DNA of 64,000 nucleotides from Prevotella sp. (GTDB lineage: Bacteria; Bacteroidota; Bacteroidia; Bacteroidales; Bacteroidaceae), in the NCBI GenBank assembly GCA_017475265.1, contig JAFVFY010000129.1, forward strand, positions 1 through 64,000, in the 5' to 3' direction. The number at the start of each line of letters is the position of its first letter. The first letter of the stretch is position 1. Of this stretch, positions 7,267-16,203 are shown piece by piece. A program made the position numbers and the translations under genes. The notes beneath the pieces are model-generated. The model ran no database searches, was not told where the DNA came from, and was given only the letters and a program-made list of their open reading frames with translations.

Positions 7267-8424
7267 ATGAAACTATATGCAAGTGAAGACGAGGTCTATC
7301 AGATTCGTATAGGTCACGAAATTGTAGCGGCTTATTCTGAAATCTACAAGCCGTTGGTTATAGAAGACATTAAACAAAATCTGAAGCAGCACGCCGACAT
7401 CAGGCCCGACATAGCGGGGGGTAGAAGATTAGAGGATATCTTTGCCATTGCCACATACGACTACTGGCAATATGGCATTGGCACGGCTGAAGAGTTTTAC
7501 AATGAGCTTTTAGGATCGACTGACGAGAAGAAGCGTCAATATCTTACCTTCCGAGGACGTTTCGACTATATAGACCAGCTTAACAAAAAGGAGGATTTGC
7601 ATTTGCTCCGAAACAAGTGGCATTCCTACCTGTTGCTGAAAGATGCCTACAAGCGCGAAGTCCTGCTACTCGAAGGCGAACAAGATTTACCTGCCTTCGA
7701 GACCTTTTGCCATCGGCATCCCGCCTTTGTAGCCAAGCCCGTTGGACTCGGAGGGTCAGAGGGAGTGCATAAGGAGGAAGTTGGGGATGCTGACATTCAT
7801 ACGCTCCTCAATAAGTTGCTTGCTGAAGCAGAAGAAACTAACAGTCGTTTTAACACTGTTATCGACAAATGTGTGCTGGTGGAGGAAGTGATTGCTCAAG
7901 GCGAGGAAATGGCTGTGCTTCATCCTGCCAGTGTCAACAGTGTGCGAATGACTACTATCAATATGGGCGATGGAGATATACGTATGTGGTATCCTGTAGT
8001 TCGTATCGGAGTCGGCGGAAATTTCCTTAGCTCTGGGGCAGTCGGCTGCATTGTTGCCGGCATCAATATGTGTACAGGCATAACTGAAACACCGGGTAGT
8101 GACGAGTGGGGAAAGACCACAATTGTGCATCCAGACACTCACATTCCTATCAAGGGCATCAAGATACCCCGATGGCGGCAACTCTGCGATAAAGCCATCG
8201 AGATGGCGGAACGTCTGCCTACCCTGCGCTACATTGGTTGGGACTTTGTATTCGACAAAGACAAGGAGTGGATTGTAATGGAGGGCAACGAGGTCGGAGA
8301 AATACTCTCCCAGTTTGTCTATCATCGTGGGGAACGTGAAGAGTTTGAACAGCTCATCGGCTACAAACCCACAAAAGAGTATTGGTGGCAAGGAAAATAC
8401 CCGTCAAGATTTGAGAACGTTTAA
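7267..8424 (+). CDS. Sugar-transfer-associated ATP-grasp protein
   Basis: A 385-residue protein resembling the ATP-grasp group found in polysaccharide loci (Pfam ATPgrasp_ST). Visible ATP-grasp features are PAFVAKPVGLGGSEGVHK (phosphate-binding loop region), VLVEEVIAQGEEMAVLHP, SVNSVRMTTI and the metal-binding end DFVFDKDKEWIVMEGNEVGE. ATP-grasp enzymes join a carboxylate to an amine or similar group through an acyl phosphate, so this one may attach an amino acid or acid to a sugar; substrate unknown. It is followed after 11 bases by a second, unrelated ATP-grasp gene, then WbqC and DegT genes. The N-terminal 130 residues are helical and lack a known domain. Confidence 0.82.
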   Translation: MKLYASEDEVYQIRIGHEIVAAYSEIYKPLVIEDIKQNLKQHADIRPDIAGGRRLEDIFAIATYDYWQYGIGTAEEFYNELLGSTDEKKRQYLTFRGRFDYIDQLNKKEDLHLLRNKWHSYLLLKDAYKREVLLLEGEQDLPAFETFCHRHPAFVAKPVGLGGSEGVHKEEVGDADIHTLLNKLLAEAEETNSRFNTVIDKCVLVEEVIAQGEEMAVLHPASVNSVRMTTINMGDGDIRMWYPVVRIGVGGNFLSSGAVGCIVAGINMCTGITETPGSDEWGKTTIVHPDTHIPIKGIKIPRWRQLCDKAIEMAERLPTLRYIGWDFVFDKDKEWIVMEGNEVGEILSQFVYHRGEREEFEQLIGYKPTKEYWWQGKYPSRFENV

Positions 8425-8435
8425 TTAATTGAAAA

Positions 8436-9680
8436 TTGAAAGTTGAAAGTTTAAAAGGCAAACGGCTCGCCGTGTTCGGTGCCAACAACGTGACAGAGGA
8501 AGTGACTGCCTTTGCCCGTCGCCATGGTATCGTGTTGGTGTCAGTAGGTAATGTGCCAGAGGCTCCGATGCATCAGGTTTCTGACGAACAGTATTACTTG
8601 GACTGCACAAACGAGACTGTGATGCTGCCGTTCTTCAAGGAGAAGCACATCGATGCCTTGCTGTCCTGTTCTGGCGAAATGGTAATCAGGAAGTCGGTGG
8701 GCTGGATTGCGAAAACAGGCTTCCACTACATTGCCACGCCCCGACAATGGGATGTCCTGATGAACAAACAGCATTTCAAGGAGGCTTGCATCCGCTATGG
8801 TATGCCAGCCATCCCCGCCTTCCGCTTGGAGGATGAAGACATTCCTTTCCCCGTCATCGTCAAGCCTGTCGATAACGGCGGCTCCTTCGGCATCACCGTG
8901 TGCTACGACCGCACAGAGATGAAAGAGGCCATCGCCAAAGCCATCAAGAACTCCATCGTGGGCGAATATCTTTGTGAAAAATTCCTCGAAGGCCCCTATT
9001 TTCAATTTGAGATATGGCGGCAGAACGGGAAGTCATATTTCCCCTACACCAAGGGACGTGCGTTCTATCCGTCAATAGACCAGTCACCATGTCAGCCTTT
9101 CCTTGATCTTTACCCTTCTCCCGAGGCCGACATTATCGGCCAGTTGTACGAACCTATGTCACAATTGTTTGACGACCTCGGAGTGAGCAACGGTTCGTGT
9201 ATGTTCCAGGGCATCATCAGCAATGGCGTACCTTATATTATGGACAATGCCTTCCGCCTCAGCGGTGGTATGGATTTCCGTGTTGTCCACGAGGACAAGG
9301 GTATCGATCTCGTAGCCTGCCACATGCAGTATGCTCTGACAGGTCAGTTCGGCAATGATTTCTCAACTCTCAACTCTCAATTTTCAACTCTCAACTCTCA
9401 TTATGCCACTATCTGCATTGGTTTGAGAAACGGTCATATCCATACCATCAGGGGAATAGATGACGTGAGGCTGTTGCCCTACGTATATAGCCTCTTCCAG
9501 TATTACCATGAAGGCGACACCATGCAGTACTCTGGCATCTTCCTGCAAGTGCTCTGCCGCATCTTTGTGCGAGCCGATAGTCAGCAGGAACTACACCAGC
9601 ATATCAACTCCATTCTCAGTTTCATCGAAGTGGAGGATGACAATGGTCGCTCACTACTCATAAATTTTCCACACTTTTAA
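8436..9680 (+). CDS. ATP-grasp carboxylate-amine ligase-like protein (TTG start)
   Basis: About 414 residues. The N-terminus is a Rossmann-like pre-ATP-grasp domain (KGKRLAVFGANNVTEEVTAF); the central part has PFPVIVKPVDNGGSFGITVC and GEYLCEKFLEGPYFQFEIW; the end of the fold contains PYIMDNAFRLSGG. This is the PurK/CarB/D-Ala ligase type. The start is unusual: an in-frame TGA stands at 8430, and the only start before the conserved domain is TTG at 8436, inside an AT-rich repeat (GAAAATTGAAAGTTGAAAGT). Residues around STLNSQFSTLNS (9361-9400) are an in-frame insertion of a short CTCAA repeat within the ATP-grasp domain. Substrate unknown; the neighbours imply sugar modification. Confidence 0.8.
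   Translation: MKVESLKGKRLAVFGANNVTEEVTAFARRHGIVLVSVGNVPEAPMHQVSDEQYYLDCTNETVMLPFFKEKHIDALLSCSGEMVIRKSVGWIAKTGFHYIATPRQWDVLMNKQHFKEACIRYGMPAIPAFRLEDEDIPFPVIVKPVDNGGSFGITVCYDRTEMKEAIAKAIKNSIVGEYLCEKFLEGPYFQFEIWRQNGKSYFPYTKGRAFYPSIDQSPCQPFLDLYPSPEADIIGQLYEPMSQLFDDLGVSNGSCMFQGIISNGVPYIMDNAFRLSGGMDFRVVHEDKGIDLVACHMQYALTGQFGNDFSTLNSQFSTLNSHYATICIGLRNGHIHTIRGIDDVRLLPYVYSLFQYYHEGDTMQYSGIFLQVLCRIFVRADSQQELHQHINSILSFIEVEDDNGRSLLINFPHF
9361..9400. repeat. In-frame CTCAACTCT micro-repeat within the ATP-grasp gene
   Basis: TCTCAACTCTCAACTCTCAA followed by a near copy, 40 bases in all. It encodes STLNSQFSTLNSH in an otherwise conserved enzyme and belongs to the same simple-repeat family as 28771-28866, 38147-38180 and 33070-33228. 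Confidence 0.7.
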
Positions 9681-9691
9681 ATTGATGTTTT

Positions 9692-10411
9692 ATGACTGAC
9701 AAAAAAGATCGTATTGCCATCATGCAGCCGTACTTCTTTCCATACATCGGCTATTGGCAGCTCATTCATGCTGTTGATCTGTATGTTGTTGCCGACAACG
9801 TCCACTATATTAAACACCATTGGATTAACTTCAACCGCATTCTAGGCGAAAAAGACCAGCCACACTATTTTGGCATTGAAATCAGTCACGCCAATGGTAC
9901 GCGCCATATCAGTGAGACGAAACGGGTAGTCAGTCGTAAACAGGCTGAATATCTGTGTCGAGTGCTGAAGTTCTACTACAGCAAGGCACCCTACTACAAC
10001 GAGGCGATGGAAGTCATCAAGCCTATCCTGATGGACGAAGAACCCGACCTGACACGCTATCTCCTCAAGCAACTGAAGACTGTGGCCGAGTATTTGGGCA
10101 TCAAGACAGAAATCATCTTGCTATCTGATGTGACCCCCCGTGGGGATTGCACGGCTCCGGAATTGATTCGTCGTGTTTGCGAACTCAAGGGCCATTCCAC
10201 CTTTACCAGCTCTATCAATGGAAATATCTACTACACAAAGGATGCTTTCCGCGAGATAGGAGTCAACCTTGATTTTCTGGTTCGCAACGAGGATATTCGC
10301 TACAAGCAACGCTGCGAGGAGTTTGTTCCCGACCTGAGCATCATCGACGCGATGATGTACTGTTCGCGAGAGGAGTTGCACGGAATGCTGAACCGTTATC
10401 ATTTCGAATAA
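9692..10411 (+). CDS. WbqC family protein
   Basis: A 239-residue protein with the family opening IAIMQPYFFPYIGYWQLIHA, followed by VVADNVHYIKHHWINFNRI. WbqC-like proteins occur in O-antigen and capsule loci and near DegT aminotransferases; they are proposed to act in amino-sugar or amino-acid modification, but no reaction is established to my knowledge. Here it sits 11 bases after an ATP-grasp gene and 47 bases before a DegT aminotransferase, a setting that supports a joint pathway. Full length for the family; ATG start. Confidence 0.88.
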   Translation: MTDKKDRIAIMQPYFFPYIGYWQLIHAVDLYVVADNVHYIKHHWINFNRILGEKDQPHYFGIEISHANGTRHISETKRVVSRKQAEYLCRVLKFYYSKAPYYNEAMEVIKPILMDEEPDLTRYLLKQLKTVAEYLGIKTEIILLSDVTPRGDCTAPELIRRVCELKGHSTFTSSINGNIYYTKDAFREIGVNLDFLVRNEDIRYKQRCEEFVPDLSIIDAMMYCSREELHGMLNRYHFE

Positions 10412-10429
10412 TTAACTTATAATTCGAAA
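10402..10429. repeat. Inverted repeat between wbqC-like and degT-like genes
   Basis: TTTCGAAT (10402-10409) and ATTCGAAA (10422-10429) form an 8-bp stem with a 12-nt loop, without a T-run. It overlaps the end of the WbqC gene and marks the left edge of an AT-rich stretch. Confidence 0.4.
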
Positions 10430-10458
10430 CAATCATGAAATAAAAAGAATACAAAAAT

Positions 10459-11559
10459 ATGGAAAAGAGAATTAATGTAACACGTTCTTCCATGCCGTCA
10501 TGGGAGGAGTATGTTGAGGAAATCAAAGTCTTGTGGGACAATCGATGGCTGTCGAATCGTGGAGTCATTCACAAGGAATTTGAAGAGAAACTCAAAAAAA
10601 GAATGAAAGTAAATTATCTTTCTCTTTTTGCAAACGGTCATGTTGCATTGGAAGTTGCCATTGATGCCATGCAGTTTCCGAAAGGCTCAGAGGTGATTAC
10701 GACTCCATACACACACTGTTCAACCACTCATAGTATCGTTCGAAACGGATTAATCCCGGTTTTTTGTGATGTCAATGATATTGACTATACGATTGATGTC
10801 AGTCAGATTGAAAAATATATTAACGAGAAGACGGTTGCAATAGTTGCAACGCATGTCTATGGAGTCTTATGTGATGTAGAAAGTATTCAAAAGATAGCTG
10901 ATAAGCATGGACTAAAAGTGATTTATGATGCAGCACACGCTTTTGGTGTCACAAAAGACGGTGTTGATGCGGCGAATTTTGGTGACATTGCCATGTTCAG
11001 TTGCCATGCCACGAAAGTATTTCATACCATCGAAGGTGGAATAACGGTTTTTAGGGATCCTTCAGTACATGAAAAACTGGAAAGTCTGATTAATTTTGGC
11101 TTCAACGGACCTGAACACGTACAGTATGTCAGTACTAATGCACGAATGAATGAGTATGAAGCCGCTATGGGAGTGTGTAATCTTCGCCATTTTGAAGAAG
11201 AGGTTGCCAAACGTAAAATTGCAGCAGACAGATATGACGAGAGACTGTCAGGAATAAAGGGTATTCACATGATTGCTCCTCAAAAAGGTGTGACACGCAA
11301 CTATGCATATTATAGCGTTTTCTTTGATGGCTACAAGTATAATAGAAATGAAATACAGGAAAATCTGTCAAAACACAACATCTTTGCAAGAAAGTATTTT
11401 TATCCTATTGTACCAGAAATGGAATGCTATCATGCCATGTATCAGGGAATAGAAATGCCTGTGGCAAAACATGCCTCTGAAACAGTTCTTGCACTTCCTA
11501 TGTATGCAGACTTAACTGTTGAGGACGTAGATAGGATATGTGATATAATTCTAAAGTAA
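10459..11559 (+). CDS. DegT/DnrJ/EryC1/StrS family aminotransferase
   Basis: A 366-residue PLP enzyme of the sugar aminotransferase family, which makes amino sugars from nucleotide-linked keto sugars. Key sites are visible: ANGHVALEVAI (cofactor phosphate region, 58-68), D157 in VIYDAAHAFG and the Schiff-base lysine K186 in SCHATKVFHTIEGG; the C-terminal FARKYFYPIVPEM is also typical. The DNA is visibly richer in A and T, with more A/T-ending codons, than the genes on either side (9692-10411 and 11560-13002), which suggests separate acquisition. Its stop abuts the GTG start of the flippase. The substrate sugar cannot be told from sequence. Confidence 0.92.
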   Translation: MEKRINVTRSSMPSWEEYVEEIKVLWDNRWLSNRGVIHKEFEEKLKKRMKVNYLSLFANGHVALEVAIDAMQFPKGSEVITTPYTHCSTTHSIVRNGLIPVFCDVNDIDYTIDVSQIEKYINEKTVAIVATHVYGVLCDVESIQKIADKHGLKVIYDAAHAFGVTKDGVDAANFGDIAMFSCHATKVFHTIEGGITVFRDPSVHEKLESLINFGFNGPEHVQYVSTNARMNEYEAAMGVCNLRHFEEEVAKRKIAADRYDERLSGIKGIHMIAPQKGVTRNYAYYSVFFDGYKYNRNEIQENLSKHNIFARKYFYPIVPEMECYHAMYQGIEMPVAKHASETVLALPMYADLTVEDVDRICDIILK

Positions 11560-13002
11560 GTGGCAGAATCGCTGAAAAATAAGACGATAAAAGGTCTGGG
11601 CTGGTCAGCCTTGGACAATGCAGCCCAATATGGCATACAGTTCGGCATTGGCATCATACTTGCCAGACTGCTGTCACCTGACGACTATGGCCTGTTGGGA
11701 CTTACCGGCATTTTCACCGTCATCTGTACTGCCCTCGTCAATGGAGGCTTCAGCAACGCTCTTATACGCAAGAAAGATGTAACCGACGATGATTACAACA
11801 CGGCTTTCATCTGCAATCTCAGTATGAGCCTGCTGCTCTATGCGGTAGTGTACCCCTGTGCACCGCTGATAGCTGATTTCTTCAATCGTGAAGAGTTAAC
11901 CTCACTGGTACGAGTTTCGTCGTTAGGACTGATCATTGGGGCATTTGCTATGGTTCAGCAGACGCGCCTTACCAAACGTATCGACTTCAAAACACAGACA
12001 AAGATTACGCTTGTGTCGTCCACTGTCAGCGGCATGGCGGGTATCAGCATGGCCGTGATGGGGTTTGGCGTGTGGGCACTGGTGGCCCAGCAACTGATGT
12101 CCCATGCACTGCGCACGCTACAATTATATATATATAATAGGTGGCTGCCGCGTTTGCGCTTCTCCACCAAAAGTTTCCACGAATTGTTCGGCTTTGGCTG
12201 GAAGCTGATGGTGACAGCTCTTTTGGATGGCGTGTGGAAGGAATTGTATCAGGTAGTGGTGGGCAAGTTCTATACCCCTGCCACCTTAGGTCAATATACC
12301 CGTGCCAAGCACTATGCAAAGTTATTCTCGCAGAACTTGACATCGGTGATGGACAGAGTCACCTACCCTGTGCTGAGTAGTATTCAGGACGATAAAGAGC
12401 GCATGACACAGGCCTATCGCCGCATCATCCGCACCAGTATGTTTATCACCGCCGTGGCTTTATTCTTCCTGGGAGCTGTCAGCGAACCGCTCATCTACTG
12501 CATGATAGGTCCCAAATGGCACGAGGCGTCAACTTACCTGCCTTTTATCTGCATCAGTTCCAGCCTTTACCCCCTCCATGCCATCAACCTGAACATGCTG
12601 AAGGTTCAGGGGCGGAGCGACCTCTTCCTCGGACTTGACATCATCAAGAGAATCATCAGCTTGGCACCGCTGTTTGTCGGAGCCTTTGTGGGCATCATAC
12701 CTATGCTTTGGGTAAACATATTCATTGGCATCATAGGCTATTTTCTCAATTCTTACTATTCGGGCCGTCTGTTGGGTTACAGCTCATGGATGCAGTTGCG
12801 CGACATTGCCCCCTCCTACACATTGGCTATAGTTATTTCCCTATCGGTGTGGTTTTTGAAATATCTGCCACTGAGCTACTGGATTGTACTTCCAATGCAG
12901 ATTGCTTTGGGGGCCACGGTATTCTTTACCCTCTGCAACGTGTTCAAGATGAACGAATATAAAGAGATTATGGAGATTCTGAAAGAACGAAAGAAGAAAT
13001 GA
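11560..13002 (+). CDS. Wzx-like polysaccharide flippase (MOP superfamily)
   Basis: About 480 residues with 12 or more hydrophobic segments. The opening KNKTIKGLGWSALDNAAQYG, followed by GIGIILARLLSPDDYGLLGL, is the standard start of the PST/MOP lipopolysaccharide flippase family (RfbX/WzxC type). It would move the lipid-linked repeat unit across the inner membrane. The start is GTG placed directly after the aminotransferase stop codon; no ATG fits the conserved beginning. It overlaps the next gene by four bases (ATGA). Confidence 0.9.
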   Translation: MAESLKNKTIKGLGWSALDNAAQYGIQFGIGIILARLLSPDDYGLLGLTGIFTVICTALVNGGFSNALIRKKDVTDDDYNTAFICNLSMSLLLYAVVYPCAPLIADFFNREELTSLVRVSSLGLIIGAFAMVQQTRLTKRIDFKTQTKITLVSSTVSGMAGISMAVMGFGVWALVAQQLMSHALRTLQLYIYNRWLPRLRFSTKSFHELFGFGWKLMVTALLDGVWKELYQVVVGKFYTPATLGQYTRAKHYAKLFSQNLTSVMDRVTYPVLSSIQDDKERMTQAYRRIIRTSMFITAVALFFLGAVSEPLIYCMIGPKWHEASTYLPFICISSSLYPLHAINLNMLKVQGRSDLFLGLDIIKRIISLAPLFVGAFVGIIPMLWVNIFIGIIGYFLNSYYSGRLLGYSSWMQLRDIAPSYTLAIVISLSVWFLKYLPLSYWIVLPMQIALGATVFFTLCNVFKMNEYKEIMEILKERKKK

Positions 13003-14024
13003 ACGATAAGACTGTCAACTGCCAAATATCAACAGCCAAATACAAAGTGTGGGTGCTCTGCGCGACCTTCAACCACGCGCCTTACATTACGGATACGATG
13101 GACGGTTTTTGCAGGCAGCAGACTGACTTCCTTTACCTATGTGTCATCGTTGACGATAATAGCAAGGACGGGGAACAAGATGTCATCAATCAATATCTGA
13201 GCAACCATTTTACAGTCGAAAGCATAAAGGAAACTGATGACTACCACCTCACGTTGGCTCGCCATAAGGACAATAAGAACTGCTATTTTGCTGTGTTTCT
13301 GCTGAAATACAATCACTACAGTATCAAGAAACCAATAAGGACACATTATCAAGAATTAGTATCTGGAGTGAATTATTTAGCATTCTGTGAGGGTGATGAC
13401 TATTGGACAGACGAACATAAACTGCAAAAGCAAGCTGATGCGCTGGATGCCAATCCACAGGCGATGATGGTTTATACCAACTTTCGCATCATTGATGGTG
13501 AAGGCAAGCCGATAAGCAGGCCAATTATAGAAAAGTTTCCTGGACGTTCCCATTCCGGTGATAACCTGCCCACACTGTTCCATTATGGAAACTATGTGAT
13601 GGCGCTCACTACGATGTACCATTACGAGGTTTTGCAGAGTGATGCTTATAAAAATTGTTCCTATAGCATCGATTTTGCAACAACTCTGGCGGCGGCCCTG
13701 ATGGGAGACTTCATTTGGTTGCCGGAACAAACAGCTTGTTATCGATCGCTTGAGAGCGGAATGGTAAGATCAAATCTGCAGAAAGGTCTACGCTGGATTC
13801 AGGATATTTACCGCTACTATGCCGGATTGGTGATGAATGGGCAGTGCAAACCATTGTCGTTAGGTCAACGCATTCATCTCACGATTCTTATCCTCATGAG
13901 GGCATTGAGCAGAAAAGACCATCAACTTAAAAAGAACACGCTTAGTGTCTGTCCTCTTTCGTGTTTTCTGCTGCCTATAGCCTTTATTAGATTAAAGATT
14001 AAAAGATTAAAAGAAAAACTATGA
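12999..14024 (+). CDS. Glycosyltransferase family 2 (repeat-derived N-terminus)
   Basis: A 341-residue GT-A type enzyme. KVWVLCATFNHAPYITDTMD is the N-terminal beta-strand region, VIVDDNSKDGEQDVI the nucleotide-binding acidic turn, and FCEGDDYWTDEHKLQKQ contains the DxD-type site and the ED-like catalytic region. The first 15 residues (NDKTVNCQISTAKY) are encoded by a simple CAACTGCCAAAT-like repeat and look like an extension. Cytoplasmic, acts on the lipid-linked intermediate; donor and acceptor unknown. Four-base overlap with genes on both sides. Confidence 0.88.
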   Translation: MNDKTVNCQISTAKYKVWVLCATFNHAPYITDTMDGFCRQQTDFLYLCVIVDDNSKDGEQDVINQYLSNHFTVESIKETDDYHLTLARHKDNKNCYFAVFLLKYNHYSIKKPIRTHYQELVSGVNYLAFCEGDDYWTDEHKLQKQADALDANPQAMMVYTNFRIIDGEGKPISRPIIEKFPGRSHSGDNLPTLFHYGNYVMALTTMYHYEVLQSDAYKNCSYSIDFATTLAAALMGDFIWLPEQTACYRSLESGMVRSNLQKGLRWIQDIYRYYAGLVMNGQCKPLSLGQRIHLTILILMRALSRKDHQLKKNTLSVCPLSCFLLPIAFIRLKIKRLKEKL

Positions 14025-14737
14025 AAACAGCTATCATTATTCTCACCATATTGGTGTCATTGCTCTACTTAAAGTGGGTACTGATTATCCTAGTGTTTCC
14101 CTTTCAGGTTATTCACGGACAAATTCTCAAGAAATGGGGGAAGGAACAAAATGCTCCGCTGGTGTATAGAGTTTTTGACAAGCCGTACCAATACTGGGAG
14201 AAAATCTTTAGAAAAGGTTGGCAAAGATATATGCTGTTCCAAGTCGCTTTAGTTCCATCTCATCATATACGTAGGTTTATATATAAGGCTCTCGGTGCTG
14301 AGATTGGCAAACATGTGGTATTCCATTTCCGCACAGAGATACGTGGTATACATCGCCTAAAGATTGGCTCCGGTACTATTATCGGCGACAATACATTGCT
14401 CGATGCACGTCGGGGACTAACTATTGGTGAGAATGTTAATATTGCCTCGGATGTAACAATCCATCCTGGAGGCCACGACATCCGTGACCCTTTTTTCAGA
14501 GCGCCAGCCTTGGACAGCAGCCCCGTGGTCATCGGTGACAGGGTATATATCGGTGCTCGTGCTATGATACTGAATGGTGTCACCATCGGCGTAGGAAGTG
14601 TGCTCTGCGCCGGTTGTGTCGTCACAAAGGACGTGGAGCCATACGCTGTAGTTGCTGGTATTCCAGCAAGAAAAGTCAGTGAGCGCCCGCACGACTTGAG
14701 ATATGAGTTTAAAGGAAGATCGCAGAGACTGTATTAA
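14021..14737 (+). CDS. Hexapeptide-repeat acyltransferase
   Basis: A 238-residue protein with an N-terminal hydrophobic segment (residues 3-25) and a left-handed beta-helix of hexapeptide repeats from about residue 85: LGAEIGKHVVFHFRTEIRGI, then IGSGTIIGDNTLLDARRGL, then GARAMILNGVTIGVGSVLCA. The ending GCVVTKDVEPYAVVAGIPAR is the CoA-binding coil seen in CysE/WbbJ/maltose acetyltransferases. It probably acetylates a sugar of the repeat unit at the membrane. Overlaps the previous gene by four bases. Confidence 0.88.
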   Translation: MKTAIIILTILVSLLYLKWVLIILVFPFQVIHGQILKKWGKEQNAPLVYRVFDKPYQYWEKIFRKGWQRYMLFQVALVPSHHIRRFIYKALGAEIGKHVVFHFRTEIRGIHRLKIGSGTIIGDNTLLDARRGLTIGENVNIASDVTIHPGGHDIRDPFFRAPALDSSPVVIGDRVYIGARAMILNGVTIGVGSVLCAGCVVTKDVEPYAVVAGIPARKVSERPHDLRYEFKGRSQRLY

Positions 14738-14772
14738 AATGTTGTAATGACCGACATATTGAAGAAAGTACA

Positions 14773-16203
14773 ATGAAGTTTGTTGCTATTATAGTTACCC
14801 TAGTGTGTTGCGGCTTGATGTTTTTCGTCAAACGGGAATGGAAGGCGGGCATGCTAGTCATGGGTGCAATGACTCTGACAGTGGTGGATGTTCCCGGTAT
14901 TCCATTGCACAAAGCAAACTTCTTACTACAAGCGACCTTCCTGCTTTCAGAATGGAGAAATCTGCCACGATATGTCAACAGACTACGATATTCATCCTAT
15001 CTGTGGATTCCACTTCTGATAGTTGGTTTCTCGGCACTGTTGGCCGCGCTGACCAGTCAATACACAGGAATATCAGAAATGATAAAGTCTGAACTTCTGT
15101 TCAAGTATTTTGCCCTTGCATACGCCTTCTGGGCTGTCAAGAATGAAAAGTCACTAAAGCCTGTATTGCAAGTTTCACTGTATTGTTTGATTGTGCTTAC
15201 CGCCTTTGGTGCGCTCAATTATATACAAAAGAATGCCATATTTGTCAATGCCTTGACAGAAGGTAGGACAAGTATAATACATGAAGGTGTCTCTCTTGGT
15301 AATGTCTTTTCGGAAAGTGCCCGGTTCAGAGTGCAGTCAATGTTCAGGTTTCCTTTTGATTATGGTTATATATGTGCAGCCATTTTATTGCTTCATCTGC
15401 ATGGATGGTACCGGCACTTGGAAAGCAAGAGGGATTTTATTATCGCCATTGCATGTTGTTCATTCGGAATATTGATATGTGGATCTCGCACAGTATGGCT
15501 GAGTGCTGCATTGTCAATAGTCTGTTACTATATGTGGACTTTCCAACTGAGCAGAAATGTGTTGTATGGCATTTTTGCCATGATGCTTATGATGTTCTCA
15601 TACCTTACCATTCCTGCCGTCGAGGAAAAAGTCAACCAGGTGACAGACATTTTCGCAGAAAACAGTGAAACAAGAGGAAGTTCTATCCAAATGCGAATGT
15701 CGCAATACGGGTATGTACTTATCCACACAGAAGGACATAGATTGTTAGGGTTGGGAAAAGGATATTGGACACATACACACACTGAGGATCGAGAGTCAGT
15801 CCGTGGTCTCTATGGTGTAGAAAGTGTTATCTTAGAGTATTTGCTTGAACGGGGTATCATCGGTCTAGTTTTATGGGCGGCCTTTTATACCATCATTTTT
15901 CTCTATTTTTGGAGGAATCGTAAAAAAAGAAAGAAGCTAACAGGCTTGGGAGTTTCTATCCTTTCTTTGTACCTGCTTTTCTCAATAGGGACGGGAGAGT
16001 TGGGTTCTGTTTATCCTACGATGCTATTACTCGGCTTTGTCATCAAGACTATCGAGTACCAGAAACTCAAGAAACTGTATAAGTTGCTTGTAAGACTGAA
16101 ACAAATAAGAAGCGGCTCGCCATCATCTTCCACGCTTATCAGTAGGCTGCGCTTGGCTCTATTGCGGCACAGACTTGCAGGGAATTCAGGCAATAACAAG
16201 TAA
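14773..16203 (+). CDS. O-antigen ligase/polymerase family protein (Wzy-like)
   Basis: A 476-residue integral membrane protein with about ten hydrophobic spans and the long periplasmic loop near residues 290-355 (ENSETRGSSIQMRMSQYG, then LLGLGKGYWTHTHTEDRES), which is the pattern of the Wzy_C/O-antigen ligase family. One such gene in a locus with a flippase and a Wzc kinase is best read as the capsule polymerase. The gene overlaps the following acyltransferase at TAATG. Confidence 0.82.
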   Translation: MKFVAIIVTLVCCGLMFFVKREWKAGMLVMGAMTLTVVDVPGIPLHKANFLLQATFLLSEWRNLPRYVNRLRYSSYLWIPLLIVGFSALLAALTSQYTGISEMIKSELLFKYFALAYAFWAVKNEKSLKPVLQVSLYCLIVLTAFGALNYIQKNAIFVNALTEGRTSIIHEGVSLGNVFSESARFRVQSMFRFPFDYGYICAAILLLHLHGWYRHLESKRDFIIAIACCSFGILICGSRTVWLSAALSIVCYYMWTFQLSRNVLYGIFAMMLMMFSYLTIPAVEEKVNQVTDIFAENSETRGSSIQMRMSQYGYVLIHTEGHRLLGLGKGYWTHTHTEDRESVRGLYGVESVILEYLLERGIIGLVLWAAFYTIIFLYFWRNRKKRKKLTGLGVSILSLYLLFSIGTGELGSVYPTMLLLGFVIKTIEYQKLKKLYKLLVRLKQIRSGSPSSSTLISRLRLALLRHRLAGNSGNNK

